DNA of 64,000 nt, taken from Moorena sp. SIOASIH (GTDB lineage: Bacteria; Cyanobacteriota; Cyanobacteriia; Cyanobacteriales; Coleofasciculaceae). The notes below the pieces were generated by a model. It ran no database searches. It worked only from the letters and a program-made list of their open reading frames with translations, and was not told the origin of the DNA. The stretch covers positions 248,001 to 312,000 of the forward strand of contig NZ_JAAHIH010000009.1 in the NCBI RefSeq assembly GCF_010671925.1, given 5' to 3'. This document shows, piece by piece, positions 51,597-60,610 of the stretch. The position numbers and the translations under genes were made by a program. Every line of letters starts with the position of its first letter. The stretch's first letter is position 1.

Positions 51597-51974
51597 ATGG
51601 TCGCAAAGGAAGTTAATCCTTAGGAATACTAAATAAATCACGAGAATTTTTTACTCTGTTTACTACTACCGAATCCCGACTAACGACTCCAAAATTTCGA
51701 CTCCAAAATTCCAAAAATAATGGCACATTAATTTTAATTAAACCCTTGATTTTTGCTGAAGTTACTGCTATTATTAAAGGTAGATAGTAAACTAGTGGTT
51801 TGACTATCTAAATCAGACGCCCGAACTGAAAGAAGCCAGCGCTGACCTTTCCCAGAGCTGTCGCTGGCTTCTGGCTCCTATGAAAATAGGAGGCTCATCA
51901 CCATCGTGCCACAACCCACCTCGCCCGTGGGGTGGGCTTTCCTAGGCTCACCCGCTTTATTTGGTCAATCGACT
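51597..51974 (+). promoter_or_regulatory. Leader with two hairpins upstream of second DUF4351 gene
   Basis: GAAGCCAGCG-(20)-CGCTGGCTTC (51832-51871) is followed at once by CTCCTA-tgaaaa-TAGGAG (51875-51892), then CCCACC..GGTGGG (~51915-51935). The arrangement resembles the two-hairpin leader at 41076-41144, whose second stem is GAGCCAGCC/GGCTGGCTC. Possibly a structured leader RNA or repeat. Confidence 0.45.
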
Positions 51975-52886
51975 ATGGCAAAACCAGCAGATATTGGTAG
52001 CAAACGTTTAATCAGTCTCGCCCCCAATGCTTGGGTGCAATGGGTAACTGGTAATCCCCAAGTGCGGGCATCTCAGTTACTCGATGCTGAATTTCAATGG
52101 ATTAGTCGGGAAAGCGACGTAATCGTCAAAGCAAAGAGTCCTGAACATCAAGACTTTCTGATTCTTAATGAATTACAACTGCGCTATAGCCAGGCCATGC
52201 CTAAGCGTATGCGCAATTATGTCGCTCTAGCCGAGGAGAAATACAACCTATCCACTTATCCAGTATTAATTAACATCTTGCCGCCCCCAGCCACCGTCAC
52301 CATTGAAAATTGCTACGACAGTGAATTCATGGGATTAAAGGCACATCAAGATTATCGGGTAATTAATCTGTGGGAAGTAGATGCTGAATTAGTATTAGGA
52401 CAACCATTACCTCCCCTATTCCCATTTGTCCCGATCTTATTTGGAGGTGGTAGTGAATCGAAATTGCGCTCAGCAGTGCAGGCACTACGAGCGGATCAAA
52501 CCTTAAATCAACTAGAACCATTGTTAGCTTTCTTTGCTAGCTTCGTGTTAGAGATACCGTTAATTCAACAAATCATGAGGTGGGATATGACAGTATTACG
52601 AGAATCACCCTGGTATCAGGAAATTTTACAAGAGGGTGTTGCTCAAGGGATTGATCAAGGCATCCAACAAGGCATCCAACAAGGGATTGAACAAGGGATT
52701 GAACAAGGCATTGAACAAGGCATTGAAAAAAGTTTGGAGCGAATACTAAAGTTACGATTTGGAGATATTCCTTCGGAGATTTCTGTCAGACTTCAATCCT
52801 TAAGTCTTGAACAATTAGACGAGTTGATGGGCACAGCATTAACCGTTAACTCCTTAGATGAGTTTAGTGAACAGTTGCCCAATTAA
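51975..52886 (+). CDS. Rpn/DUF4351-type putative nuclease (paralogue 2) with GI(D/Q/E)Q repeats
   Basis: 303 residues from ATG 51975 (MAKPADIGSKRLISLAPNAW); a longer frame to 51906 runs into leader hairpins and is not used. Almost identical to the protein at 43825 over the nuclease-like part. The repeat block here is GIDQ GIQQ GIQQ GIEQ x3 GIEK, so the two copies differ in repeat number and sequence. C-terminal DUF4351 (ILKLRFGDIPSEISVRLQSLSLEQLDEL). A terminator-like hairpin follows the stop. Confidence 0.82.
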   Translation: MAKPADIGSKRLISLAPNAWVQWVTGNPQVRASQLLDAEFQWISRESDVIVKAKSPEHQDFLILNELQLRYSQAMPKRMRNYVALAEEKYNLSTYPVLINILPPPATVTIENCYDSEFMGLKAHQDYRVINLWEVDAELVLGQPLPPLFPFVPILFGGGSESKLRSAVQALRADQTLNQLEPLLAFFASFVLEIPLIQQIMRWDMTVLRESPWYQEILQEGVAQGIDQGIQQGIQQGIEQGIEQGIEQGIEKSLERILKLRFGDIPSEISVRLQSLSLEQLDELMGTALTVNSLDEFSEQLPN

Positions 52887-52896
52887 TTAAATAGAG

Positions 52897-52929
52897 CCAC
52901 ACCCTACCTCGCCTGTGGGGTGTTTTTTT
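52897..52929 (+). terminator. Rho-independent terminator of DUF4351 gene
   Basis: ACACCC-(13)-GGGTGT stem followed by a run of T (TTTTTTT), 11 bp after the stop codon. Confidence 0.75.
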
Positions 52930-52975
52930 CTCGGCTATGAGTTTTGATGCGCTCAATCGACTATAGAAGTTGAAG

Positions 52976-53128
52976 GTAAGTATTCAGCTATCAGCGTTTC
53001 GCGTATAAGCTATCAGCTAATGCGCTACTTGAGGTGCTACAGATGGTGCTTTTGAATAAAACAGGTAAGCATTGGTTTAATCTGAGTTCCCTTAGCTGAC
53101 GGCTGACGACTTACGGCTGAATGCTTAC
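52976..53128. mobile_element. MITE, 153 bp, perfect 8-bp target duplication
   Basis: Left end GTAAGTATTCAGC; right end CGGCTGAATGCTTAC. Flanked by AGTTGAAG (52968-52975 and 53129-53136). Fills most of the gap before the next gene. Confidence 0.9.
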
Positions 53129-53210
53129 AGTTGAAGTTGATATAACATTTATCATAGCTATGAGGTACACAGGACTTTTTACCTATTCCCTTATTCAACT
53201 CTTTTTAATT

Positions 53211-53810
53211 ATGTTACCAAATCAACAAACAGCATCTGAAACTAACCCTGAGACTAAACAGTATAGCCCTTCTGTATTTCGCATCTCTCCTATAATTCGG
53301 ATTACCCTAATAACATTTTATTGGGCGCTGTTGATACCATTACCGTTTTTAGCTAAAGTATCATCGACTCCAGTATCGCCAATAGTCCTGTGGATAGGAA
53401 TTAGCTTAGGATTTCTAGCCCTCTATGGTGCCTTAAGCGAACAGGTGATTGTAGATAACGAAAAAATTCAGGTGGCTTATCCCAATTGGGTGCCCCGATT
53501 CTTCCGCAAAGGTTGGGAATTACACTGGAAGGAGGTGAAAGACTTAAAAATGCGCACCACAGGTCAAGGGGGGCTTGTTTACTATTTCGTTAGCCAATCC
53601 TCTGACCAAGCTTACTTGCTGCCAATGCGAGTAGTCGGATTTAATCGCTTAGTTAAGTTAGTACAAACCTATACCGGAATAGATACTACCGATATTCGTC
53701 CCCTAGCCCAGCCTTGGATGTATCTAATTTTGTTCGGATTCACCCTCTTGCTATTACTTGTAGATGGCTGGACAATAACCACAGCTATTAATCAGGGTTT
53801 GATTTATTAA
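53211..53810 (+). CDS. Two-helix membrane protein of unknown function (PH-like cytosolic part)
   Basis: ~199 residues from ATG 53211 (MLPNQQTASE); the frame is open further upstream but runs into a MITE. Two TM helices near residues 30-75 (ITLITFYWALLIPLPF and VLWIGISLGFLALYGA) and one at the C-terminus (LILFGFTLLLLLVDGW). The middle (SEQVIVDNEKIQVAYPNWVPRFFRKGWELHWKEVKDLKMR) resembles bacterial PH-like domains. I do not recognise a characterised family. It is followed 77 bp later by an ABC ATPase gene and could be its membrane partner, but it lacks permease motifs. Confidence 0.6.
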   Translation: MLPNQQTASETNPETKQYSPSVFRISPIIRITLITFYWALLIPLPFLAKVSSTPVSPIVLWIGISLGFLALYGALSEQVIVDNEKIQVAYPNWVPRFFRKGWELHWKEVKDLKMRTTGQGGLVYYFVSQSSDQAYLLPMRVVGFNRLVKLVQTYTGIDTTDIRPLAQPWMYLILFGFTLLLLLVDGWTITTAINQGLIY

Positions 53811-53820
53811 TCACAATACC

Positions 53821-53855
53821 TTGATGCAGCTCCTCCCCATGAGCGACTGCATCAA
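53821..53855. repeat. Minimal GATGCA hairpin
   Basis: TTGATGCAG-(17)-CTGCATCAA, 9-bp perfect stem, between the membrane protein gene and the ABC gene. Confidence 0.7.
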
Positions 53856-53887
53856 GACATTGATAATTTTGAATTGGAGCGAAGCGA

Positions 53888-54670
53888 TTGACTAATCCCC
53901 TGTTACAGCTCAAACAGGTAAGCCTGACCCTCTCAACTAGGTCTAAAGCGGCTGGAATACCTATATTAAGTGATATTTCTTTCGAGGTCAGCCAATGCGA
54001 TCGCATCAGCGTGATTGGACCATCTGGTGCTGGTAAAACCTCTCTGTTGCGGCTGTTGAATCGATTAAGTGAGTCCACCCAGGGAACAATTTATCTAGAT
54101 AATCAGAACATCCGGAATATTCCTGTCCTAGAATTGCGCCGACAGATCATGCTGGTACCTCAAGAACCAAAACTGTTAGGGATGACCGTTCAGGAGGCTC
54201 TAGCTTATCCGTTGGTATTGCAACAGTTGCCAAAAAAAGCGATTGGCCGTAGGCCACGCTACGCGAACGCACAACGGACACAAGAGATTCGAGAGAGACT
54301 GCGCATCCCAGCGGAGTGGTTAGAGCGTACAGAGTTACAACTGTCTTTGGGACAACGGCAATTGGTTGCGATCGCACGAGCACTAGTTGTCCAACCAAGA
54401 ATAGTGTTACTCGATGAGCCCACCTCAGCCTTGGATGCTGGTATAGCGTCTCAGGTGATCAGGGTATTTACAGATTTAGCGCTAAAGGAGCAGATCACAA
54501 TTTTGATGGTCAATCATCAGCTAGATATGGCTGAGTTATTTTGTAATCGAGTATTGTATTTCCAAAATACTCAGTTACTCCAAGACAGTCCAGCTGAGCA
54601 GATTAATTGGCAACAGTTGCGAGAGAGATTAGTCCAAGCAGAAGCTGAAGCATCTCAACAGTGGGCTTAA
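53888..54670 (+). CDS. ABC transporter ATP-binding protein with in-frame palindrome insertion
   Basis: 260 residues. Walker A GPSGAGKTSLLRLLN, Q-loop LVPQEPKLLG, signature LSLGQRQLVAIARAL, Walker B IVLLDEPTSALD and switch His in MVNHQLDM are all present. It resembles PstB/FetA-type single-subunit ATPases. TTG start at 53888. Oddity: ~9 residues IGRRPRYAN between the Q-loop and the signature are encoded by the small palindrome (54243-54268). They lie in the helical subdomain, so function may be retained. No permease gene adjoins except the unassigned membrane protein upstream. Confidence 0.87.
   Translation: MTNPLLQLKQVSLTLSTRSKAAGIPILSDISFEVSQCDRISVIGPSGAGKTSLLRLLNRLSESTQGTIYLDNQNIRNIPVLELRRQIMLVPQEPKLLGMTVQEALAYPLVLQQLPKKAIGRRPRYANAQRTQEIRERLRIPAEWLERTELQLSLGQRQLVAIARALVVQPRIVLLDEPTSALDAGIASQVIRVFTDLALKEQITILMVNHQLDMAELFCNRVLYFQNTQLLQDSPAEQINWQQLRERLVQAEAEASQQWA
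54243..54268. repeat. Palindrome inserted in frame in the ABC ATPase gene
   Basis: TTGGCCGTAGGCCACGCTAC plus GCGAAC; the same sequence occurs at 5669-5694 in non-coding IS DNA. Confidence 0.85.
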
Positions 54671-54995
54671 TCATTTGTTGACGGTTGAAGGTTGACGGTT
54701 ATTTGAAATTACTAATTATGTAAGCATTCAGCCGTCAGTTATCAGCTAATGCGCTACAGATGGTGCTACTTGATGTGCTAGCAGGCGCTTTAACTGCACG
54801 GGGTAGGAAGTAAAACGAGCAGGGATTTTCAACCAGCCGTACCAGCACCCCCCAACTTGTTTACTACCGACCGTTGATTAGCTGACGGCTGACCGCTGAT
54901 AGCTGAATACTTACCTAATTATCAATTACCAATTACCAATTACTAATCATCCATTACTAATTACCAATTACTAATTCCCAATTACTATTCCGATC
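54671..54995. other. Gap holding a MITE
   Basis: MITE at 54720-54914 plus tandem AATTACTAATTACCA-like sequence (54915-54985) before the acyltransferase start. No gene. Confidence 0.55.
54720..54914. mobile_element. MITE, 195 bp, perfect 8-bp target duplication
   Basis: Left end GTAAGCATTCAGCCGTCAG; right end GATAGCTGAATACTTAC. Flanked by CTAATTAT (54712-54719 and 54915-54922). Confidence 0.9.
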
Positions 54996-56096
54996 ATGCG
55001 TCTAACCTCCCTTGATGTCTTTCGAGGTATTGCCATGGCTAGCATGATTCTAGTCAACAATCCAGGAAGTTGGTCTTATGTCTATCCCCCGTTACTTCAC
55101 GCTAAGTGGCATGGTTTTACACCCACAGACTTAGTATTTCCTGCCTTTTTATTTATTGCTGGTGTAGCAATGGCTTTTTCCTTAGTCAAGTACACCAATA
55201 ACAACCAATCCCTATCCCAAGGATATTGGCGTATTGGCAGGCGATGTGCCATTCTATTTGCCCTAGGCTTACTGCTCAATGGTTTTCCGACTTACAACTG
55301 GGATACTATTCGGATTATGGGTGTCTTGCAGCGCATTAGTCTTGCCTATCTCCTTAGTGCTGTAGCAGTGCTAAATCTAAGACGACGGGGTTTGTGGGTA
55401 CTGACCGGAATAGTTTTGCTAGGATACTGGGCAGCAATGTCTTTAGTACCAGTTCCTGATTATGGTGCTGGTAATCTCACACCGGAAGGGAATTTTGCTG
55501 CCTATATCGACCGTATGGTATTGGGAACAAACCATTTGTATAAACAAGCTCAATTTGATCCAGAAGGACTGTTTAGCACCTTCCCGGCGGTAGTAACTGT
55601 CTTAACTGGCTATTTCGTTGGGGACTGGCTACGCCATCAACCGATACAGTCCCGTACTAGTTTGGGATTATTACTATTTGGTGTAGGTTGTCTTGGTTTA
55701 GGCTGGGTTTGGGATTTCTGGTTCCCAATTAACAAGCAGTTATGGACAAGTTCCTATGTAGTCTTTTCTGCTGGTTGGTCGATGCTGTTACTGGCTGCTT
55801 GTTATGAGTTAATTGAAGTGCGGGGATTTCGCAGATGGGGATGGCCCTTAAAAGTGATGGGGTTAAATGCGATTTTTCTGTTTGTCGCATCTGGTTTAGT
55901 AGTTCGCATCCTATATCGAACTAAGGTAGGGACAGGTGATAATGCTCCGAGTACCTATACTTGGATTTATGAAAATCTGTTTCGGTCTTGGGCAGGAGCG
56001 ATGAATGGTTCTTTGATCTTTGCCATTGTCAATGTACTGTTGTGGTGGCTGATTCTCTATGGGATGTATCGGCGACGCTGGTTGATCAGGATTTAA
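54996..56096 (+). CDS. HGSNAT-like (DUF1624/DUF5009) membrane acyltransferase
   Basis: 366 residues with about ten TM helices. The N-terminus MRLTSLDVFRGIAMASMILVNNPG and the loop HAKWHGFTPTDLVFPAFLFIAGVAM are typical of heparan-alpha-glucosaminide N-acetyltransferase-like proteins, with the conserved Asp-Phe-Arg and His residues. Known relatives move an acetyl group from acetyl-CoA across the membrane to an amino sugar. The substrate in cyanobacteria is not known; cell-wall or exopolysaccharide sugars are plausible. Monocistronic. Confidence 0.83.
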   Translation: MRLTSLDVFRGIAMASMILVNNPGSWSYVYPPLLHAKWHGFTPTDLVFPAFLFIAGVAMAFSLVKYTNNNQSLSQGYWRIGRRCAILFALGLLLNGFPTYNWDTIRIMGVLQRISLAYLLSAVAVLNLRRRGLWVLTGIVLLGYWAAMSLVPVPDYGAGNLTPEGNFAAYIDRMVLGTNHLYKQAQFDPEGLFSTFPAVVTVLTGYFVGDWLRHQPIQSRTSLGLLLFGVGCLGLGWVWDFWFPINKQLWTSSYVVFSAGWSMLLLAACYELIEVRGFRRWGWPLKVMGLNAIFLFVASGLVVRILYRTKVGTGDNAPSTYTWIYENLFRSWAGAMNGSLIFAIVNVLLWWLILYGMYRRRWLIRI

Positions 56097-56150
56097 TGGT
56101 TAATGGTTAATTAACCAACAACCTCTAATAAATCTTATAACCAACAACTT

Positions 56151-56885
56151 CTAATAAATCTTGTGAATTGCCAATTCTGTCCCAGGTTTTAGATTATTCT
56201 CACTTATGCCTTGATTAAACCGATAGCCAACATTGCGAACCGTTTGAATAATGCTGGGTTGTCGAGGATCGGTTTCTATTTTTTTGCGGAGGGCAAGGAC
56301 GTGGGTATCGATGGTGCGCGGATTGTCAATCGCATTGGGCCAAGCGCGGCGCAATAATTCAGAACGACTCAAAGCCATTCCCTCTGCTTGGGCGAGTACG
56401 TAGAGCAAGCTAAATTCTTGGGGAGTCAGGTCAATAAACTCTTCTTTGAAGCGGACACGACGCTGGACTAAATCAATTTTGAGATCACCGTAGTCCAGAG
56501 ACAGGGGAGCCACCGTAATGCGGAGGCGACGAATTAGGGCTTCCACCCGTGCCATAAATTCCTGTATACCAAAGGGCTTAGTCAAGTAATCGTCTGCCCC
56601 AGCTTTAAGACCAGTAACAATATCTCTTTCACTACCCCGAGCAGACAACATTAAAATTAGAGATTTTCGCTGTTGCTGAAGCCAGCAGCAAAATTCAACT
56701 CCATCGCTGTCTGGTAAATCAGAGTCTAGGATAACCAGAGTGGGTTGGCGATGGTGAAATTCTTCCTTGGCTTGATCAAGATTTTGTGATTGATACACCC
56801 CATAGCCGGATTTCTTCAGATGCGACCCTAGAAGCGATCGCAAATGAGGGTTTCCTTCAATAATCTGAATTCTAACTGAGCCCAC
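56151..56885 (-). CDS. OmpR/PhoB-family response regulator
   Basis: 244 residues. Receiver domain with phospho-acceptor Asp in LVILDSDLPDSDG and Lys in YLTKPFG; the usual acidic pair near the N-terminus is weak (IQIIEGN), with Glu in place of an Asp pair. The C-terminal winged helix (LTPQEFSLLYVLAQAEG..NPRTIDTHVLALRKKIE..TVRNVGYRF) binds DNA. Starts with GTG at 56885. No kinase gene is adjacent, so it is an orphan in this window; the partner is unknown. Confidence 0.87.
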   Translation of the reverse strand: MGSVRIQIIEGNPHLRSLLGSHLKKSGYGVYQSQNLDQAKEEFHHRQPTLVILDSDLPDSDGVEFCCWLQQQRKSLILMLSARGSERDIVTGLKAGADDYLTKPFGIQEFMARVEALIRRLRITVAPLSLDYGDLKIDLVQRRVRFKEEFIDLTPQEFSLLYVLAQAEGMALSRSELLRRAWPNAIDNPRTIDTHVLALRKKIETDPRQPSIIQTVRNVGYRFNQGISENNLKPGTELAIHKIY

Positions 56886-57269
56886 GGCACTTTACAGTCC
56901 TCTTAGCCTTAGCCGTTGGGATTTGATTATAGCAAAGGTCAGGTATACATTCTGTAACAACTGCTACTGATCAGACCGATATTGGCTTGGGTTCTTAAAA
57001 TACGACCTCCTAGTGGCACCCTAATGGCACAAAATAGACCAGGTCAGAGGGACAATAAGGACAATAGGATTTTAATTCACCAGTAATTTTAATTGACCAT
57101 TTTGTATTTTAGCATATAACATGCAATTTAGTCTAGGTAACATAACAAATAATTGAGAAAAGTATTGAGGACTTGCTACTTTTGCTAAACTGAAGTTAAG
57201 TTGGCGTATCCGAGTTTCTACTGAGTGAGCCAATACCGCTACTGTTGATACTCAAAATTTATTAAGACT
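56886..57269. other. Divergent intergenic region
   Basis: Lies between the response regulator and the small DUF gene. Contains short direct repeats AGGACAATA(A/G) near 57050; both promoters should be here. Nothing else recognised. Confidence 0.5.
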
Positions 57270-57521
57270 ATGCTGCAAGATCCTCAAGCTATACGCTGCT
57301 ATCAAAAACTTACTGACTCCCTAGTCGATTTGTGGAATCGAGGTTATAGCTTCGACGAATTGCGGCTATATATCGATGGTTATCTTTCTGCCCTCAAACA
57401 CACAAATACCCTTGAATCCTATATAACCTACCGCTTAGAAGAAGATGCCATTCGTTATCTTCGTGATCCATCCAACTTTGAGATGGTACCAATGCCGCAG
57501 CCAGAAACCGACTACTATTAA
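57270..57521 (+). CDS. DUF6761-like small cyanobacterial protein
   Basis: 83 residues, MLQDPQAIRCYQKLTDSLVD to DYY. All-helical, with conserved-looking YQKLTDSLVDLWNRGYSFDELRLYIDGYLSALK. It looks like a cyanobacteria-wide short family without known role. AT-rich upstream DNA and a clean single frame support it as a real gene. It is followed by an ATTACCC repeat (57598-57640). Confidence 0.75.
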   Translation: MLQDPQAIRCYQKLTDSLVDLWNRGYSFDELRLYIDGYLSALKHTNTLESYITYRLEEDAIRYLRDPSNFEMVPMPQPETDYY

Positions 57522-57597
57522 ACCGTAAACACAGACAACCCCACTCAATCCTATCAAGTCCATGGGATTACTCATCCTATCCGTTAGCTGGTAATAG

Positions 57598-57640
57598 GCA
57601 ATTACCCATTACCCATTACCCATTACCCATTACCCATTAC
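57598..57640. repeat. ATTACCC/CCCATT tandem repeat
   Basis: Five units of CCATTAC in tandem between the DUF gene and the glycosyltransferase gene. Confidence 0.75.
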
Positions 57641-57686
57641 CAAAAAGCGATAGGCTATTCTCTTTAGTGATTAACTGGACTTGATA

Positions 57687-58919
57687 TCAGTGGGTTTTCT
57701 TAGCAATCTGCTTTTCCCAAATAGCAACTAAATTCTGAACCCTCTGATCCCAACCATACTGGGAAACACACTCCCTACCGTTGCGACCCATTTCCTGTCG
57801 CAACGCTGGGCTTTCAATTAGTACTTTGAGCTTGTCGCAGAAATCTTCCTGATTCTGGGGAGTGAACAAAAAACCATTCCATCCGTCTTGGATATTCTCC
57901 ACTACCCCACCTGCTTCAGGAGCGAGCACAGGAATTCCAGCAGCAAAGGCTTCTAATATAGTTAGCCCTCTAGTCTCCTTTTCTGATGCTGTTATATGAA
58001 TATCACTGTTGATCAACAGAGCTGGAACATTTTCCGGTGGGACTCTACCAAGGAAGTGACTATTAGGTGTTAACTGGCTTAAGCCGGTAGCAATTTCATC
58101 CCGCATCGAACCATCACCAGCAATGATCAGTGCGATTTGCTCACTGTTGACCTCTTGTACAACTCGTGAAAAGGCATTCAGGGTAAATTTCCACCCCTTA
58201 TCTGGGGTTAACCGACCTAGAAAAATTAACTTAACTTTCCCCTCAACCCCTCTAAGGTCATAGTTCTTTTCGAAAAACTGTTCCTCCCGTAAACCAGGAT
58301 AGAATTTACTAGCATCAAAGCCAACTAAATTGGCATGTAGGGTGTTTTTAATGCCCAGATTGATAATTTTTTTATGGGTAATCCGACTAGAAACTAGGGT
58401 GACATCATAAGAATTATACACTGAAATCAATATGGTTTTAAAAATAAATTTAATTCCAGCGACGACCACAGACGGTAGAGAAAAGTAATCTTCGGCATAG
58501 TCGAGAAAATTAGTCCTAAAAAAACTCACACAGGGAATACCAGCCTTTTTGGCAAAAGCCACCCCAGGCACTCGAAAAAAGCCAAAAAACAGTCTTTCTG
58601 GTTCATCAACATGAATAATATCGGGCTGGAATTTTTTTAACTCCTGGAGCAGGATTGAATAGGAACTCCTGCGCACCTGACGCTCAAAGTCCAAGTCCAT
58701 GAATGAGGTACTCGGTAAATTGATGATTCTCACTCCAGGCAGGATTTGACCAGTATAATCTCGCCAATTGGGATAGACATGTTCTAAAGCACTGTAGTCA
58801 GGACAAAATAACAAAACCTGGTGTCCCCACTGACTCAGTCGTTGTAGCCTAGATAATCCACTAACTGTTACGCCATCTATGACAGGCAAGAATCCAGAGG
58901 TGATAATAGCAATTTTCAT
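57687..58919 (-). CDS. GT4-family glycosyltransferase
   Basis: 410 residues, GT-B fold. N-terminal acceptor half MKIAIITSGFLPVIDGVTVSGLSRLQ with HVDEPERLFFG; C-terminal donor half FLGRLTPDKGWKFTLNAF, IIAGDGSMRDEI and the EX7E motif ETRGLTILEAFAAGIPVLAPEAGG. It resembles the sulfolipid/glycolipid-type transferases of this family, but acceptor and donor sugar are not determinable. Monocistronic, cytoplasmic or membrane-associated. Confidence 0.88.
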   Translation of the reverse strand: MKIAIITSGFLPVIDGVTVSGLSRLQRLSQWGHQVLLFCPDYSALEHVYPNWRDYTGQILPGVRIINLPSTSFMDLDFERQVRRSSYSILLQELKKFQPDIIHVDEPERLFFGFFRVPGVAFAKKAGIPCVSFFRTNFLDYAEDYFSLPSVVVAGIKFIFKTILISVYNSYDVTLVSSRITHKKIINLGIKNTLHANLVGFDASKFYPGLREEQFFEKNYDLRGVEGKVKLIFLGRLTPDKGWKFTLNAFSRVVQEVNSEQIALIIAGDGSMRDEIATGLSQLTPNSHFLGRVPPENVPALLINSDIHITASEKETRGLTILEAFAAGIPVLAPEAGGVVENIQDGWNGFLFTPQNQEDFCDKLKVLIESPALRQEMGRNGRECVSQYGWDQRVQNLVAIWEKQIAKKTH

Positions 58920-59284
58920 AGGTGAATAGAATTATCCCACTCAGAGCGTGTTTAATTTTTAGGGGCAAAGCATTGAGGATGCATCAATTTTTGCATAAAT
59001 TCTGTCAGAACAGGTCAGGCAAATATAATCAGCAGAGAGAATTGAGGAAGAGCAACACGGTTCAATCTTCTCTATCTTCCCGATATTGCCCTGAACCATG
59101 ATCAGTATATTTTTGCAAATACTTAACCCATCCCAGAAGTTAGGAAACGTTTCATACCAAATCCGGGTTAATTACCCCCTTTTTAAGCAAAAAGCATGAG
59201 GAGCTTTAGGAGCTTCAGGAGCTTCAGGAGAACAGGAGAAAGAATGCTGGAATCATAAAGAGGGTTTTTGGAGCGGATTTGCTA
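58920..59284. other. Gap between glycosyltransferase and MFS gene
   Basis: Contains a short AGGAGCTTCAGG tandem repeat (59200-59235) and no gene. Confidence 0.5.
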
Positions 59285-60610
59285 TCAAACACTACTGGAA
59301 CTAGTTAAACCTAAGTTAGGGTGAATCGCATCCGGCAGTTCCTTTTCCACTCGCCGTATGGGTGGATATCGATAAGCGATAAAGCTTGCCAGGATGTTCA
59401 GAATTCCCATCAACAGTAACAGCAAGCCCATCCCACGCCCTGGACCAACTCCAATGATATGCCCAATACTACCTGCTAACAATCCATCGGTAGCCATCAT
59501 CGGTTCTAAAACATGATCGACTAACGGTCCGGTTAGCATGTGGGCAAGGATCAATAACGAGTTTTCGATGGCCAGTTGTAAGGCGAAGACCCGTCCTTGC
59601 AGATTAGCTGGGACTTTGTTCTGCCAGATAGTCTGATTACAGCTAACGATAATGGGTTGAGCAAATAAGACACCAAAGGCCCCAAGAGCAGCCAAGCTCA
59701 CAGAAGCGCGGCACCCACCTAAAAGTAAGAACAAGCCTTGCAGGATTACAAAGCTAAAAATACCGTATATCCTGGGCTTGGGTCCTCCCCAGGTAGTCAT
59801 GACCAAGCTACCAATCAGCATCCCACAACCGCCAATAGATAAAATCACCCCAAGTTCAGCACTGGAGGCAAAACTTAACACCAGTGGCCAGAACAACACC
59901 TGAAGAATACCCATACTGAAGTAGACCACGGCAAAGAACATCAGCAACCCTTGTAGTCCTTGGCGTTTGGCAATGTAACGCCAGCCTGATACTAGATCTT
60001 GGCGCAGTTGAGAGAAGTGGGCTTGCTTTTGATGAGTGTGATGGATAGACTGGAGATGGGGAATCTGAATGCTTAGCAATGTCGCTAAGGCAAAGATGAA
60101 TGTGATGAAGTCTATTAATAGAATTCCCTGCAAGTGGATGGTCTCCAGCAGCACACCCGCCAATGTCGGTCCAAGAATCTTGGCAGTTGCCCTAGAGGCT
60201 TGCATCATGCCATTAGCACGGCTAAGATGTTCTTGAGGCATCAGCTGAGTCGTAGCTGCTGTATAGGCTGGCAACTGGAAAGCCTTAAACGTTGAACTGA
60301 TTGCCACGACTAGGTAAATGTGCCAAATGTCTAACCTGCCCGAGAACACCAGAGCCATAACCACCAGTGTGCTAGCCCCTGCCACGGAGTCGCTGAGAAT
60401 CATTGCCCAGCGTCTATTCCACCGGTCTACGAATGTACCAGCTATGGGTGAGATTATAATATTTGGTAGGTGAATAAATAAAGAAATTAGGGCAAATTGG
60501 GTGATTGAACCAGTGGTCTGGTAAGCCCAAACACCCAGAGCAAATTCGGTAAGATTAGACCCCAGAAGGGATACTAGTTGTCCCAACCAGATCAGAAAGA
60601 AAATCTGCAT
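59285..60610 (-). CDS. MFS exporter (EntS-like, MFS_3)
   Basis: 441 residues, ~12 TM helices. Start FFLIWLGQLVSLLGSNLTEFALGVWAYQTTGS and loop GTFVDRWNRRWAMILSD are typical of the MFS_3 group that includes enterobactin and macrolide exporters. A second conserved segment SRANGMMQASRATAKILGPTLAG is present. It probably exports a small natural product or drug; no biosynthetic cluster adjoins. Confidence 0.87.
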   Translation of the reverse strand: MQIFFLIWLGQLVSLLGSNLTEFALGVWAYQTTGSITQFALISLFIHLPNIIISPIAGTFVDRWNRRWAMILSDSVAGASTLVVMALVFSGRLDIWHIYLVVAISSTFKAFQLPAYTAATTQLMPQEHLSRANGMMQASRATAKILGPTLAGVLLETIHLQGILLIDFITFIFALATLLSIQIPHLQSIHHTHQKQAHFSQLRQDLVSGWRYIAKRQGLQGLLMFFAVVYFSMGILQVLFWPLVLSFASSAELGVILSIGGCGMLIGSLVMTTWGGPKPRIYGIFSFVILQGLFLLLGGCRASVSLAALGAFGVLFAQPIIVSCNQTIWQNKVPANLQGRVFALQLAIENSLLILAHMLTGPLVDHVLEPMMATDGLLAGSIGHIIGVGPGRGMGLLLLLMGILNILASFIAYRYPPIRRVEKELPDAIHPNLGLTSSSSV

